Source: JAWAFC01 sp038890815
Lineage (GTDB): Archaea > Micrarchaeota > Micrarchaeia > Burarchaeales > JACRGF01
NCBI GenBank assembly: GCA_038890815.1
Contig: JAWAFC010000002.1
Span: forward strand, 1-64,000
Length of the DNA stretch: 64,000 bases
Direction: 5' to 3'
Within the stretch, counting starts at the first letter, position 1. The number at the start of each line of letters is the position of its first letter. Shown piece after piece: positions 7,483-16,098 of the stretch. The notes beneath the pieces are model-generated. The model searched no databases. It was not told where the DNA came from and worked only from the letters and a program-made list of their open reading frames with translations. A program made the translations under genes and the position numbers.

Positions 7483-8411
7483 CGCATCCCCCTATACCAC
7501 TCAATCACTTCTTTAATTCCTTCCTCCAGCCCAACCTTCGGCCTCCAGCCCAGCTCCCTGCGTGCCTTTGCACAGTCGAACCTCCTGTCAGCCGCCAGCA
7601 CATCCACATACTCTGGACCCAGCCCCTTCCTCCCGAGAGCGCGCAGCGCGGCCACCGCGCCCAGCGCGAGCCAAGCCGGAATGCTCCAGCGTGGAGCGGC
7701 AACGCCAAGCGCCCTGGCGGCCATAGCCAGAATTTCCGACTGCGTCCTCTGCTCCCCGACAATGTTATAGGCCTGTCCGATCGCCCTTTTGCTCTTCGCC
7801 GCCAGCAACAGGGCATCGCACACATCGCGCACATGCACGAGGGGGAGGAAGTTGTTTCCCGGGCCTATGAGAGGCATCCTTCCCTTTTCAAGAAGGCCGA
7901 GCACCTCGAAAAAGCCTTCCCTGAAGCCCTTCCCGTAAATCACGCCGGGCCTAATAATCGTCCAAGGAAACCGCGCGAAGTTCTTCACGGCCATCTCGCT
8001 GTAGAGCTTGCTCCATCCGTAACCATCCGAGGGTGAAAAGGGCGTGCTCTCGGTAACCACCCCCTCCGGCTTCCTGCCATAAACCGATATGGACGAGACG
8101 TGGACAAACCTCTTCAAATTTTTCGGGCAGGCCGCGAGCACCCTACGCGTGCCCTCAACGTTGACCTCCCTCATCTCCCCCTCGCTGGCAGGTGACAGCA
8201 CTGCGGCGAGATGAAACACAACGTGTACTCCGGCAAAGGCCTCTGGCGGAAGCTCCTCCCTCACATCACCGTAGAAAACTTCAACTCCCTTTGGCAGCAT
8301 ACGCGCTGCTTTCTCGCTTCTGACAAGCGCCCTCACCGCCCTTCCCTTCAGCCTGGCGAGCAAGGCTTGACCGAGCCTTCCGCTCGCGCCGGTCACAAGA
8401 ATGACCATCAT
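7479..8411 (-). CDS. NAD-dependent sugar epimerase/dehydratase family (extended SDR)
   Basis: A 310-residue extended short-chain dehydrogenase. It has the nucleotide-binding GASGRLGQ motif at the N-terminus, the HLAAV strand, the Ser of VSSISVYG, and Tyr-x3-Lys in GYGWSKLYSE. The family includes UDP-sugar epimerases, dehydratases and steroid-type dehydrogenases. The substrate is not evident, though coupling to GGGP synthase suggests a lipid or cell-surface sugar role. Two tandem ATGs (8411 and 8408) are possible starts, and a TTTAAA box lies 30 bp upstream. Confidence 0.85.
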   Translation of the reverse strand: MMVILVTGASGRLGQALLARLKGRAVRALVRSEKAARMLPKGVEVFYGDVREELPPEAFAGVHVVFHLAAVLSPASEGEMREVNVEGTRRVLAACPKNLKRFVHVSSISVYGRKPEGVVTESTPFSPSDGYGWSKLYSEMAVKNFARFPWTIIRPGVIYGKGFREGFFEVLGLLEKGRMPLIGPGNNFLPLVHVRDVCDALLLAAKSKRAIGQAYNIVGEQRTQSEILAMAARALGVAAPRWSIPAWLALGAVAALRALGRKGLGPEYVDVLAADRRFDCAKARRELGWRPKVGLEEGIKEVIEWYRGMR

Positions 8412-8467
8412 CCCACCCTGATGGATTGCCCGGGCAAGTTTAAAAACAACTTTTTCGAATCTCTTTT
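8412..8467. promoter_or_regulatory. Shared bidirectional TATA box, epimerase / small membrane operon
   Basis: The only AT-rich element in this 56 bp gap that fits the spacing in both directions is GTTTAAAAAC with TTTAAA at 8439-8444. It lies about 30 bp from the minus-strand ATG and 26 bp from the plus-strand ATG at 8468. One palindromic box can therefore serve both directions with near-leaderless transcripts. This is inferred from spacing. Confidence 0.5.
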
Positions 8468-8776
8468 ATGCTCGCGCAGTCTGCTCTGGCGTTCGCCGCA
8501 GCCATACTCGCATGGCTCACCATGCTGATAATTGCTTTTTTCTCCTATCGTGCCGAAGTGCTGTTGGGCAGACGCACCGGTTGGGAGTTTGCCTTTCTCG
8601 CGACAGCGCTCGCATTGCTGCCGCCTATTGTGGCGGTGGCTTACCTGCAGAAGGGCGCTGACATCCCGCTGGGATGGAGGCTCCTCTACTCGGCATCCTC
8701 GCTTCTCGCCTCGATCGCGCTCATTGCAGCGCTCGCTCAACTGAGGCGTTCGATGGAGGCGGAGCCATGGGCCTAG
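8468..8776 (+). CDS. Small three-helix membrane protein
   Basis: Unrecognised 102-residue protein with hydrophobic segments at about 5-26, 38-60 and 72-95 separated by short Arg-containing loops. It overlaps the next small membrane gene by 10 bp, so the two are probably made together and may form a complex. Confidence 0.65.
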   Translation: MLAQSALAFAAAILAWLTMLIIAFFSYRAEVLLGRRTGWEFAFLATALALLPPIVAVAYLQKGADIPLGWRLLYSASSLLASIALIAALAQLRRSMEAEPWA

Positions 8777-9084
8777 CCGAAACGCTCGCGCTCATTGCAC
8801 AAGTGCTCGCTTATGCCATCCTTGCCGCATCGCTGTCGTGGTTTGCATCTTACTTCAGAAAGTACTGTCGCTCTTCCCTCTCCTTTTATCTTCTTGCTGT
8901 TTCATCGGCCGCGCTTTTCCTGTCCTCGCTCCTGCTGCTCGCCCACTATGTCTCCAGCTTTCCCCTTCCCCTCAGCAGGCTCCACCTCGAGGCGTTCCTG
9001 CTCGCCGCGCAGGCCGCAACCGCGGCCAGCGTGCTCCTCTATGCCTATGGCGTGACCATCCCCAAGCAGCACGCCAGGCGTTAG
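8767..9084 (+). CDS. Small three-helix membrane protein, partner of preceding gene
   Basis: Unrecognised 105-residue protein starting at the ATG at 8767, inside the end of the preceding gene. Hydrophobic segments lie at about 5-25, 38-60 and 73-94, and the C-terminus is basic. Similar size, topology and overlapping frames suggest a heteromeric membrane pair. A 123 bp gap without a convincing gene separates it from the convergent gltX. Confidence 0.6.
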   Translation: MGLAETLALIAQVLAYAILAASLSWFASYFRKYCRSSLSFYLLAVSSAALFLSSLLLLAHYVSSFPLPLSRLHLEAFLLAAQAATAASVLLYAYGVTIPKQHARR

Positions 9085-9207
9085 AGGCTTACAGCGCTTT
9101 CTCGCGCGCTCGCTCCGAGCGTGATGGCACGATGGTTCGCACGCGCGTGATGGGGAGGGTTGTCGCGGGCATCGAAAGCCTCATGGGCGCGAACGCAGCC
9201 AAAATAG

Positions 9208-10899
9208 TTATGGGTTTGTGTAGATGAAGGTGAGCTTTTCTTTCTTTTCCTCGAGCTTGCAGAAGCCGAACCTCTCGAACTGAATGATGTCGCCGGGCTT
9301 GAGCTCGCCTGCCGCGCGCTCGCACACCCCATTTATTTCCTCGAGGCTTTTCTCGTTGAATCTGTCGCCAACAAACAGCTCGTGGGGAACGAGCACGGTG
9401 CAGTCAAGCGGCTCGCTGACCCACTGGAGTTTCCTGCTTCCCTCGGTGAGCTCCCTGCCAGCGAACTCGCCTTTCACCTCTTTCTCGCTCACCGAAACCA
9501 CCCTGACGTTGTAAAGGTCCTTGAGGCGGAAAACCTCGCCCGGCTTGAGCGCGGCCGCATCGCTTCCGGGGATGAGGAACTCGCCGCGGGTGGCGGCTTT
9601 CCTTACGCCGAGCTCCGCGCTCGGATGCTTCCTGAGCTCGGCGATGAGCGTGGGCGCGTTTTGCACAACCAGCCTCACCGGCTCGGGAACAAAGAAATAG
9701 CGCGGCGCGAGCGGGTCGAGCAGTTTTCTGTTTTCGGCCAGCAGCGCTTCTATCGTGGGCTCGCTCTCGGTCTTACCCAGCCCAAAAGACAGCACAAAGC
9801 GGCGGATGGCCTCGGGCTGGATGCCTCGCCTGCGCAGGCCCGCCAGCGTGGGGAGGCGCGGGTCATCCCATCCGCGCACTTTTCCCTCATCCACGAGTGG
9901 TTTGAGGAGGCGCTTGCTGACGGGAAAGCCGAGCAGCGAAAGGCGGCTGAACTCCACGATGAATGGTATGCGCAGGCCAAGCCTCCGCAACAGCGAGACA
10001 TACAGCTCATCGCGCAGCTCGTACTCCTTTGTTCGCATGGCGTGTGTCACGCCCTGCAAGGAATCCAGAATGGGGGCTTCGAAGTCATAGGTTGGCCAGA
10101 GCCGGTACTTCTCTCCCTGCCTGTAGTGCGGCACTTCCACGATGCGGAAAAGCGTGGGGTCGCGCATGGCTGTGTTGGGGCTCTGCATATCGCCCACAAA
10201 GCGCACAACGGCCTCGCCCTCTGAAAATTTCCCTGCCAGCAGCTCATTGAAAAGCTCGATGTGCTCTGCCCCTCCGCGCCGGCAGGCGCACGGCTTCCCG
10301 GCCGCGCGGTTTTTCCTTATCTCCTCGGGCGGACAGGCGCACACATAAGCATCGCCCTGCGCGAGGAGTTTTTTTCCATACTCATACAGGGAAGGCAGGA
10401 AATCGCTGGCATATGTTATGGCTCCATCCCAGCTTATCCCCAGCCAGCTCAGGCCATCAATGATGGCATCGACATACTCCTGCCTCTCTGCTTCAGGGTT
10501 TGTGTCATCAAAACGCAACAGGAATTTTCCGCCATAAGCGCGCGCGGCCTCATAGTCCAGGAAAGCAGCTTTGGCATGGCCTATGTGGGGCCAGCCGTTC
10601 GGCTCGGGCGGGAAACGCGTGACGACCTTTCCTCTCTCGGCATGCGGCAGCACGATGCCCCTGGCTTCCTCCTTCCTCTCGGGGAAGGTGAAGGCCGACA
10701 GCCTGGCCTCAATTTCCTCCCTTGGCAGTGCGTTTACCTCGGCAACGACCTCGGCGATGAGCGCCAGCGTGGCCCGCATGTCCTTTTTTGCCTCGGGCGC
10801 GGCAGCGAGCACTTTGCCGGTCACGGCTCTGATGTCGGCCTTGCCATATTCCCAGGCGTTCTTGAGCGCGTGCTTGAGAACAAGCTCTCGTGAGAGCAT
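9208..10899 (-). CDS. gltX: Glutamyl-tRNA synthetase, archaeal type
   Basis: Charges tRNA-Glu, and in archaea also tRNA-Gln for later amidation. The 563-residue protein has the archaeal N-terminal extension, the class I HIGH motif in PNGWPHIGHAK (105-108), the KMSKS equivalent in GFPVSKR, and a beta-barrel anticodon-binding C-terminus (from about 390) ending in LTFIYTNP. Cysteines in CACPPEE and KPCACR could bind zinc. It lies 10 bp after the IPP isomerase gene in a three-gene operon with the MEMO-family gene. Confidence 0.95.
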   Translation of the reverse strand: MLSRELVLKHALKNAWEYGKADIRAVTGKVLAAAPEAKKDMRATLALIAEVVAEVNALPREEIEARLSAFTFPERKEEARGIVLPHAERGKVVTRFPPEPNGWPHIGHAKAAFLDYEAARAYGGKFLLRFDDTNPEAERQEYVDAIIDGLSWLGISWDGAITYASDFLPSLYEYGKKLLAQGDAYVCACPPEEIRKNRAAGKPCACRRGGAEHIELFNELLAGKFSEGEAVVRFVGDMQSPNTAMRDPTLFRIVEVPHYRQGEKYRLWPTYDFEAPILDSLQGVTHAMRTKEYELRDELYVSLLRRLGLRIPFIVEFSRLSLLGFPVSKRLLKPLVDEGKVRGWDDPRLPTLAGLRRRGIQPEAIRRFVLSFGLGKTESEPTIEALLAENRKLLDPLAPRYFFVPEPVRLVVQNAPTLIAELRKHPSAELGVRKAATRGEFLIPGSDAAALKPGEVFRLKDLYNVRVVSVSEKEVKGEFAGRELTEGSRKLQWVSEPLDCTVLVPHELFVGDRFNEKSLEEINGVCERAAGELKPGDIIQFERFGFCKLEEKKEKLTFIYTNP

Positions 10900-10909
10900 C
10901 GCATGCGCC

Positions 10910-11980
10910 TCAGCGCATTCCGTATTCCCTCGGCTCTATGCCCCGCGCGCGTAGCAACTCGGCGCTCAGCCCAGAAATCAGTACTCTGGCCCTGCGGAGG
11001 TCATCCAATGTCCTGCTGCCGGTGAGCAGCATGGCTGTCCGCAGTTGGCTCTTCCACATTCCAATGAGCGCGCGCACGCCTGCCGTGCCTCCCTGGCTCC
11101 ATGCGGTGAGGAAGGGAAGGCTGGCGCCCGCCAGTGTGGCTCCCAGCGCAATGCACTTGGCGGCATCAAGCCCGCTGCGCACGCCTCCCGAGCCGATGAC
11201 TGGGATGACGAGCGCGCGCGCAACCTCGACCAGACAGGCAACAGTTGGTATGCCCCAATCATCAAATCCTGTGATGTGCGGCGAGCGATAGCTTTCCACC
11301 AGCGCCCATGATGTCCCGCCCAGCCCTGCCACATCAACGGCCTTCACGCCCGCCTCCTGCAGGCGCAGCGCAACCTCGGCTGGAATACCCGCGCCCGTTT
11401 CCTTGGCGATGACCGGCACGCTGAGCTTCTCACACACGCGCTCGATGGCGCGCAGGCATCCGGCAAAATCCTTGTCGCCCTCTCGCTGTATAGCCTCTTG
11501 CAGGGGATTGAGATGCACAGCGAGCGCATCCACCTCGGCCTTGGCTACAGCCCATTCAATTTTCTCGAGAGGCAGTTTTCTGAGCTGCGCGATGCCGATG
11601 TTGCCCAACACCAGCGCCTTGGGTGCCACATCGCGCACATAATAGGTATCGGCAAGCGAGGGCTGCTCTATCATGGCTCTCTGTGAGCCGAGACTGAAGG
11701 CTATGCCCTCGGCCTCGGCAGCGCTCGCGATGTCTTTGTTTATTTTGGCAGCCTGTCTGAATCCGCCCGTCATGGCTGTGATGATGAGTGGCGCGGCCAG
11801 CTTTTTTTCCAGAAACCGCATGCCCAGCTCGATGTCGCCAAATCCCAGCTCGGGCAGTGGATTGTGCAGCAGCCTCACATCATCGAAGCCGGGCGGCGAG
11901 CGCGACTCCACCTTTCTCTTCAGCGCGATCTTGATGTGTGCGCCCTTCCTGTCCGCAATGCGGCTCATGTGCTCCTTCAC
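10910..11980 (-). CDS. fni: Isopentenyl-diphosphate delta-isomerase, type 2 (FMN-dependent)
   Basis: Interconverts IPP and DMAPP, feeding isoprenoid lipid synthesis. The 356-residue FMN TIM barrel shows RKGAHI near the N-terminus, the flavin-binding ITAMTGG, the metal and substrate motif HLNPLQE, KETGAGI, and GLGGTSW. It overlaps the MEMO-family gene by 4 bp (ATGA), which fixes the start at 11980; an internal ATG four codons later is an alternative. A mevalonate kinase is not in the window. Confidence 0.95.
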   Translation of the reverse strand: MKEHMSRIADRKGAHIKIALKRKVESRSPPGFDDVRLLHNPLPELGFGDIELGMRFLEKKLAAPLIITAMTGGFRQAAKINKDIASAAEAEGIAFSLGSQRAMIEQPSLADTYYVRDVAPKALVLGNIGIAQLRKLPLEKIEWAVAKAEVDALAVHLNPLQEAIQREGDKDFAGCLRAIERVCEKLSVPVIAKETGAGIPAEVALRLQEAGVKAVDVAGLGGTSWALVESYRSPHITGFDDWGIPTVACLVEVARALVIPVIGSGGVRSGLDAAKCIALGATLAGASLPFLTAWSQGGTAGVRALIGMWKSQLRTAMLLTGSRTLDDLRRARVLISGLSAELLRARGIEPREYGMR

Positions 11981-12801
11981 CCCTGCGCGAATATAATACT
12001 TGCGTAGGCAACCACTGAGTTGTAGTCGCCACTTCTCTCACCGCTGTTGCCATAGTAGAGCAGTTTGCCCTGCCTGCACTCGCGCAGCCTGGCAAACTCG
12101 ATGGCAGCCGCAATCGGGCCATAGCCGCAGATGGAGAGGCGCTCGCGCTCTACCAGCTCGACAAAGCCCGCCGCATCGAGCGCCACTATCCTGTCAATGG
12201 CGCGGCTGTCCTTGCGCTTTGCCTCCTCCGCGGGCTCATAGTGAGTGAAATCGCTCGAGGCTATGAGCACGACCGTTCGCCCGAGCTGGCTGGCAGCCCT
12301 ATCAACGGCCAGCGCCACATCGCGCGCGCTCTCAAGCCCCTGCGCGCCGATGCAGATTGGAACAACGCTCAGGCCAGTGGGGTAAATCCTCTGCAGGAAT
12401 GGAAGCTGCACCTCAAGCGAGTGCTCAAAACGGTGCGCCTCCTCGTCGATGTCAATCATTCTGCCAGCCTTTGCGACAGCCTTTCCCAGCTCGCTGTCAT
12501 TCCTGACGACCCCCAGCGGCGTCTGCCAATCCTGCATCGACAGAGCCACGGGCGAGCCTATCCCTGTGTGGTTGGGGCCCACGAGCACGAGTGAAGGAGG
12601 GGAAGGATGGGCTGCCTTGAGAGAGGCAAATGAATGCGCGGCGATGCCGCCGGAATACATGTGGCCGGCATGGGGGCAGACGAGCGCGCATAGCCCCTTC
12701 GCCTTCAGGGCGCTCGCGCTCGCGAGCATGCTGTCAACGTCCTTTGCCAGCGCACGTGCGTCGGCATGATAGAATTGTCCAGCGACTGCAGGAATGCGCA
12801 T
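11977..12801 (-). CDS. MEMO1/AmmeMemoRadiSam system protein B family
   Basis: A 274-residue protein of the MEMO family, a fold related to extradiol dioxygenases, whose archaeal role is unclear. It begins MRIPAVAGQFYHAD, typical of the family, and carries conserved His residues in CPHAGHMYSGG, VGPNHTG and SSDFTHYEP. The frame is open for another 119 codons upstream but has no sensible sequence there; the ATG at 12801 with a TTTAAA box 25 bp upstream is the start. First gene of an operon with IPP isomerase and gltX, an arrangement that recalls archaeal mevalonate clusters. Confidence 0.9.
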   Translation of the reverse strand: MRIPAVAGQFYHADARALAKDVDSMLASASALKAKGLCALVCPHAGHMYSGGIAAHSFASLKAAHPSPPSLVLVGPNHTGIGSPVALSMQDWQTPLGVVRNDSELGKAVAKAGRMIDIDEEAHRFEHSLEVQLPFLQRIYPTGLSVVPICIGAQGLESARDVALAVDRAASQLGRTVVLIASSDFTHYEPAEEAKRKDSRAIDRIVALDAAGFVELVERERLSICGYGPIAAAIEFARLRECRQGKLLYYGNSGERSGDYNSVVAYASIIFAQG

Positions 12802-12832
12802 GCTCTTATTCCTTCTGGAGAATTTAAAACAC
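12802..12832. promoter_or_regulatory. Interlocked divergent promoters, MEMO operon / AK6-like kinase
   Basis: TTTAAA at 12823-12828 lies about 25 bp before the minus-strand ATG and only 5 bp from the plus-strand ATG at 12833. A weaker TCTTATTCC at 12804-12812 has the right spacing for the plus-strand gene. Assignments rest on distance only. Confidence 0.4.
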
Positions 12833-13372
12833 ATGCGCGTGCTGGTGACCGGAGTGCCGGGCACAGGAAAGAGCTCGCTGGCGCCGTATATTGCGCGAAG
12901 GCTGGGAGCGAAGCTCATCGCCATCAACGCGCTCGTCAGGCAGAAGAAGCTGTATTCGCGCATTGAGCGCGATGGCACGCTTGTGGTCAGGGTGGAGTCG
13001 CTGAAAAGGGAGCTGGCGCGCCTGCTGAGGCAGGAAAAAAACGCTGTCGTGGAGGGCCATCTGGGTTGCGAGATGAGGCTTCCGGTCGATCTGGTGATTG
13101 TGACGAGAACAAATCCGCGCGTTCTGGCGAGGAGGCTGCGCGCGAGAGGATATGCCAAAAGAAAAATTGAGGAAAACGTCCTGGCCGAGGCGCTGGACTA
13201 TGCCACCATCAATGCCACACAGAGGTTTGGGAAAGTTTATGAGATCGACACAACGGGAAGGCGGGCTGACAGGGCCATCGCCGACATTCTAGCCGGAAAG
13301 GGGGAGCGTTACAAAGCCGGCTGGGTGAGCTGGAGCGATGAGCTGGCCAGGTTGGCCGCCAAAGGCTTTTAA
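12833..13372 (+). CDS. AK6/Fap7-like adenylate kinase, ribosome-maturation NTPase
   Basis: A 179-residue P-loop kinase with Walker A GVPGTGKSS near the N-terminus, the lid-like segment RLRARGYAKRKIEEN, and the family C-terminal tail (GWVSWSDEL). Archaeal and eukaryotic homologues act in the last steps of small-subunit rRNA maturation. Where the family usually has D-x-H, this protein reads EGH (VVEGHLG). The ATG at 12833 is chosen because it directly precedes the P-loop strand; an ATG 39 bp upstream would add a run unlike the family. Confidence 0.9.
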   Translation: MRVLVTGVPGTGKSSLAPYIARRLGAKLIAINALVRQKKLYSRIERDGTLVVRVESLKRELARLLRQEKNAVVEGHLGCEMRLPVDLVIVTRTNPRVLARRLRARGYAKRKIEENVLAEALDYATINATQRFGKVYEIDTTGRRADRAIADILAGKGERYKAGWVSWSDELARLAAKGF

Positions 13373-13395
13373 AACATGGCAGAGGAAAAAGCTCG

Positions 13396-13962
13396 ATGCG
13401 AAAGCTACTACTGCTCATCGGCATGCTCTTTCTGGTATCGTTCTCCTCCGCACTCTCCGGAGTCGGCGAGCCCTGCAATTACACGCTCGACTGCTCGGTG
13501 GGCTATTGCTCGAATGACACAAAGCGCTGCGTCAACCCTGCTGTGGCAAGGTATGCGATAGGCGCATCGTGCAACATAACCGCAGATTGCAAGGAAGGAT
13601 ACTGCAGCGCCGGAAATTGCATCATCCCGATTACCGAGGCAGCCAATTTCCTGACGTTTGGCCCAAAAAGCGGGTGTGCCGGTCTTGCCGATGTGGCTGC
13701 GCTTGGAACCAACGTTGTGGTCTGCGATGCCATGTGGGTTCTGCTGGTGCTTTTCTCGGGCCTTGCCGGCTTTGTGGCGAGAAGGGAGGAAAATCGCCTT
13801 GTGCCCATCACAGCCGCGCTGCTGCCACTCGCCATCGGCGCGCTGATATTTGTTTTTGTTGGCATCATTGTGGCGATAGTCGAGATCGCACTCCTTCTCT
13901 ATAAGGAAAGGAGAAGGACAGAATATATCCTGCCAAAGGAGCTCACCCAGCCTCCTGCCTGA
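13396..13962 (+). CDS. Secreted/membrane protein with Cys-rich repeats
   Basis: A 188-residue surface protein. A signal peptide occupies about residues 1-20. Two Cys-rich units follow (GEPCNYTLDCSVGYCSNDTKRC and a second near 57-75) in a C-x5-C-x4-C pattern like those of EB or Dickkopf-type modules. Two membrane helices lie at about 110-127 and 137-165, followed by a charged tail. Sequons such as NYT, NDT and NIT suggest N-glycosylation. A TTTTAAAA box 27 bp before the ATG supports the start. Function unknown. Confidence 0.75.
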   Translation: MRKLLLLIGMLFLVSFSSALSGVGEPCNYTLDCSVGYCSNDTKRCVNPAVARYAIGASCNITADCKEGYCSAGNCIIPITEAANFLTFGPKSGCAGLADVAALGTNVVVCDAMWVLLVLFSGLAGFVARREENRLVPITAALLPLAIGALIFVFVGIIVAIVEIALLLYKERRRTEYILPKELTQPPA

Positions 13963-13963
13963 C

Positions 13964-15259
13964 TTACGGCGTTATGCGGTTTCTGTCCCTCGGAAACAGC
14001 GCCGCCTCCCGGATGTTGGCAAGGCCACAAACCTTCATGGTGAGCCGCTCAAGGCCGATGCTCCAGCCCGCATGGGGGGGCGCGCCCATGCGAAAGGCGC
14101 GGATGTAGAATTCGAAGTTCGCAGGGTTTAGGCCGCGCGCGCGCAGCTGTTTCTCGAGCAGCTCTGGGATGTGGATCCGCTGCGCTCCGCTCGCTATCTC
14201 AAGGCCCCTGTACATGAGGTCAAAGGCATTGCACACCTCGGGATTGTCCTGTTTGGGCATGGAATAGAAAGCGCGCACCTTTGTGGGCCAATCGGTGATG
14301 AGATAGGCCTCCTCTCCCAGTAGCTCGGTCATCTTCTTCTCATGCTCGCGTGAAAAGTCCTCCCCCCACTCTATGCTCACGCCATTTCTCTGCAGCAACT
14401 CAACGAGGCTTGAGTAAGTGTAGCGCGGCACGCTTTCTGGCACAGTTACCTCAGCGCCCAACAGGGCTAGGTCTGCGGCGCAGTTCTTCTTCACGCTCTT
14501 CAGCATGTAGATGAAGATATCCGACAGCACATCCATGGCATCGTTGTGGTCGGCAAAGCCCATCTCTATGTCCATCTGATACACTTCATTAAGGTGCGTT
14601 GTTGTGTTGTGCGGCTCGGCGCGGAAGACTGGAACTGTCATGAACACCTTGTCCATGCCCCCCACCACAGCCATCTGTTTGTACAGCTGAGGAGACTGCA
14701 CGAGAAATGCCTCCTTATCGAAATACACGACTGGGAACAGGTTCGTTCCGCCCTCCGTCGCCGCAGCCGCAATGCAGGTGGGCACGATTTCCTGAAAGCC
14801 ACGAGCCCTCAGTCCTTCCCTGAAAGCCCACTGCAGCTCTGCCTTTATCCTGAATATGGCCTGCGACTCGAGTCTGCGCAGGTCGATGTGCCGATTGTCA
14901 AGCCTCACGTCGATATCCGCGGGCACCTTGCCGGTTACTTCGAACGGGATTTGCTGCGTGACCGGCCCGATGACGGTAATGCGTGTGGGGATAACCTCGC
15001 GGCCTCCGGGCGCCTGCCTCTCCTGCCTGACTATCCCCTCAATCTGCACGACAGTTTCCTTGACGAGCTTGAACGCGCGTAACACATCGTCCCCCACCTC
15101 GCCCGCTTTTGCCGTAACCTGGATGAGGCCGCTCCGATCCCTGAGAACGAGAAACTTCAGCTTTCCGAAATCCCTGAGCTCGTGCACCCAGCCCGCGAGC
15201 GTGACGGGCTTGCCTGCCATGTCTGGCGTGACTTCGCTCGCATAGTGTGTTCTGAGCAT
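13964..15259 (-). CDS. aspS: Aspartyl-tRNA synthetase, predicted non-discriminating
   Basis: Charges tRNA-Asp and, by the residues seen, probably tRNA-Asn. The 431-residue archaeal-type class II enzyme has an OB-fold anticodon domain (1-100) and motifs 2 and 3 (FRAEPHNTTTHLNE; GWSIGLERL). Position 26 is His (GWVHE), not the Trp of discriminating archaeal AspRS, and position 84 is Pro (RQAPGG), not Lys; both are the known non-discriminating signature. The ATG at 15259 gives MLRTHYASE, matching homologues, and lies 4 bp after the NusA-like gene. Confidence 0.95.
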   Translation of the reverse strand: MLRTHYASEVTPDMAGKPVTLAGWVHELRDFGKLKFLVLRDRSGLIQVTAKAGEVGDDVLRAFKLVKETVVQIEGIVRQERQAPGGREVIPTRITVIGPVTQQIPFEVTGKVPADIDVRLDNRHIDLRRLESQAIFRIKAELQWAFREGLRARGFQEIVPTCIAAAATEGGTNLFPVVYFDKEAFLVQSPQLYKQMAVVGGMDKVFMTVPVFRAEPHNTTTHLNEVYQMDIEMGFADHNDAMDVLSDIFIYMLKSVKKNCAADLALLGAEVTVPESVPRYTYSSLVELLQRNGVSIEWGEDFSREHEKKMTELLGEEAYLITDWPTKVRAFYSMPKQDNPEVCNAFDLMYRGLEIASGAQRIHIPELLEKQLRARGLNPANFEFYIRAFRMGAPPHAGWSIGLERLTMKVCGLANIREAALFPRDRNRITP

Positions 15260-15263
15260 GCTC

Positions 15264-15761
15264 TCACTCAAAAGCGATCTCGGCTGGCGCGCTGAACAGG
15301 CTGACGAGCGCCTTCTCGAGCACGCTCAGCGGCACGGGCAGCGCAGGCAGGTCTGTCTTTGGGATGCGCACTCTGAACAGATTTCCCTCTTTCCTGAAAA
15401 CCTGGTTTATGCCGAGCAAGCGCGCGGGCGCGATGATGTCGGCGAGCGTCTTCTTCAGATCGCCGGCATCCTCAGCTATGCGCACCTTTCTTCCCAGCCC
15501 TTTTGAGATCTCATTCACCACCCTGCCCTCCCTGCCGATGAGAGCTCCGATGTCGCCCCTTACGAGAAGCAACACCACCTTGCCGAGGTCAAGCGCGCGC
15601 TTCAGCTCAATGTTGTCGAGTGGATGGTCGGCAGCCAGGCGATGAAGGAGCCTGCTGGCATCTACATCAAGCTGGGTGAGCCTGCCTGTGGCCAGGCGCT
15701 CGCTGCATCCTGAGCACAGAACATTAGTGGATGCGCATAGCTCGCAAATTGGCAGCTTCAA
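15264..15761 (-). CDS. Archaeal NusA-like KH-domain protein with zinc finger
   Basis: A 165-residue protein starting at TTG (15761), which gives MKLPICELC. It has an N-terminal zinc-binding C-x2-C-x6-C-x2-C (Cys6, 9, 16, 19) and a KH domain with GxxG in GALIGREGRVV. Such proteins are annotated as NusA-like RNA-binding or transcription factors in archaea. The longer upstream frame would overlap the alba stop and adds only an Arg/Ser run, so TTG is preferred. It sits between alba and aspS with gaps of 19 and 4 bp. Confidence 0.82.
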   Translation of the reverse strand: MKLPICELCASTNVLCSGCSERLATGRLTQLDVDASRLLHRLAADHPLDNIELKRALDLGKVVLLLVRGDIGALIGREGRVVNEISKGLGRKVRIAEDAGDLKKTLADIIAPARLLGINQVFRKEGNLFRVRIPKTDLPALPVPLSVLEKALVSLFSAPAEIAFE

Positions 15762-15780
15762 CCACCCACCCAGGAAAAAA

Positions 15781-16083
15781 TTACTTGGAGAGGATGATCT
15801 CGATCGCCGAGACCTTGCTCTTTGTGCCATCCTCGTTGGTCAGCTCATCTGTGGAGATGTTGATGGCCTTCACTTTGGCTTCGGGCACAAAACGGTTACG
15901 CACGATCTCAGCCACATCAACGGCTCTTGAGATGAGCTTTCCCCTAGCCCGGATGGATACCTCGCTGGCGTTGTTGTTGAATTGGGTCACCACCGCGAGG
16001 ACATAGCTCATGGCTCCCTTCTTGCCTATGTAGATTGCGCCCTCTTCCTTTTTCCCCTCTTCTTTTTTCTCTTGTTCCTCCAT
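15781..16083 (-). CDS. alba: Alba chromatin protein
   Basis: Alba coats DNA and RNA and compacts the chromosome as dimers. The 100-residue protein has an acidic/basic N-terminal extension, then IYIGKKGAMSYVLAVVTQF, the diagnostic nucleic-acid-binding motif with the acetylatable lysine pair, followed by the conserved ISRAVDVAEIVRNRF helix. It lies 15 bp downstream of the DUF460 gene and 19 bp upstream of the KH protein in a long operon. Confidence 0.96.
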   Translation of the reverse strand: MEEQEKKEEGKKEEGAIYIGKKGAMSYVLAVVTQFNNNASEVSIRARGKLISRAVDVAEIVRNRFVPEAKVKAINISTDELTNEDGTKSKVSAIEIILSK

Positions 16084-16098
16084 GCTCTCACCCCCATC

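Noticed and set aside
9085..9207. Short plus-strand frame within this gap (MVRTRVMGRVVAG..., to 9227)
   Set aside because: About 31 codons, overlaps the end of gltX, no ribosome-binding site or TATA box; no evidence that it is translated.
12802..13158. 119-codon N-terminal extension of the MEMO-family frame
   Set aside because: It is the antisense of the AK6-like gene, while the family start and TATA spacing fit 12801.
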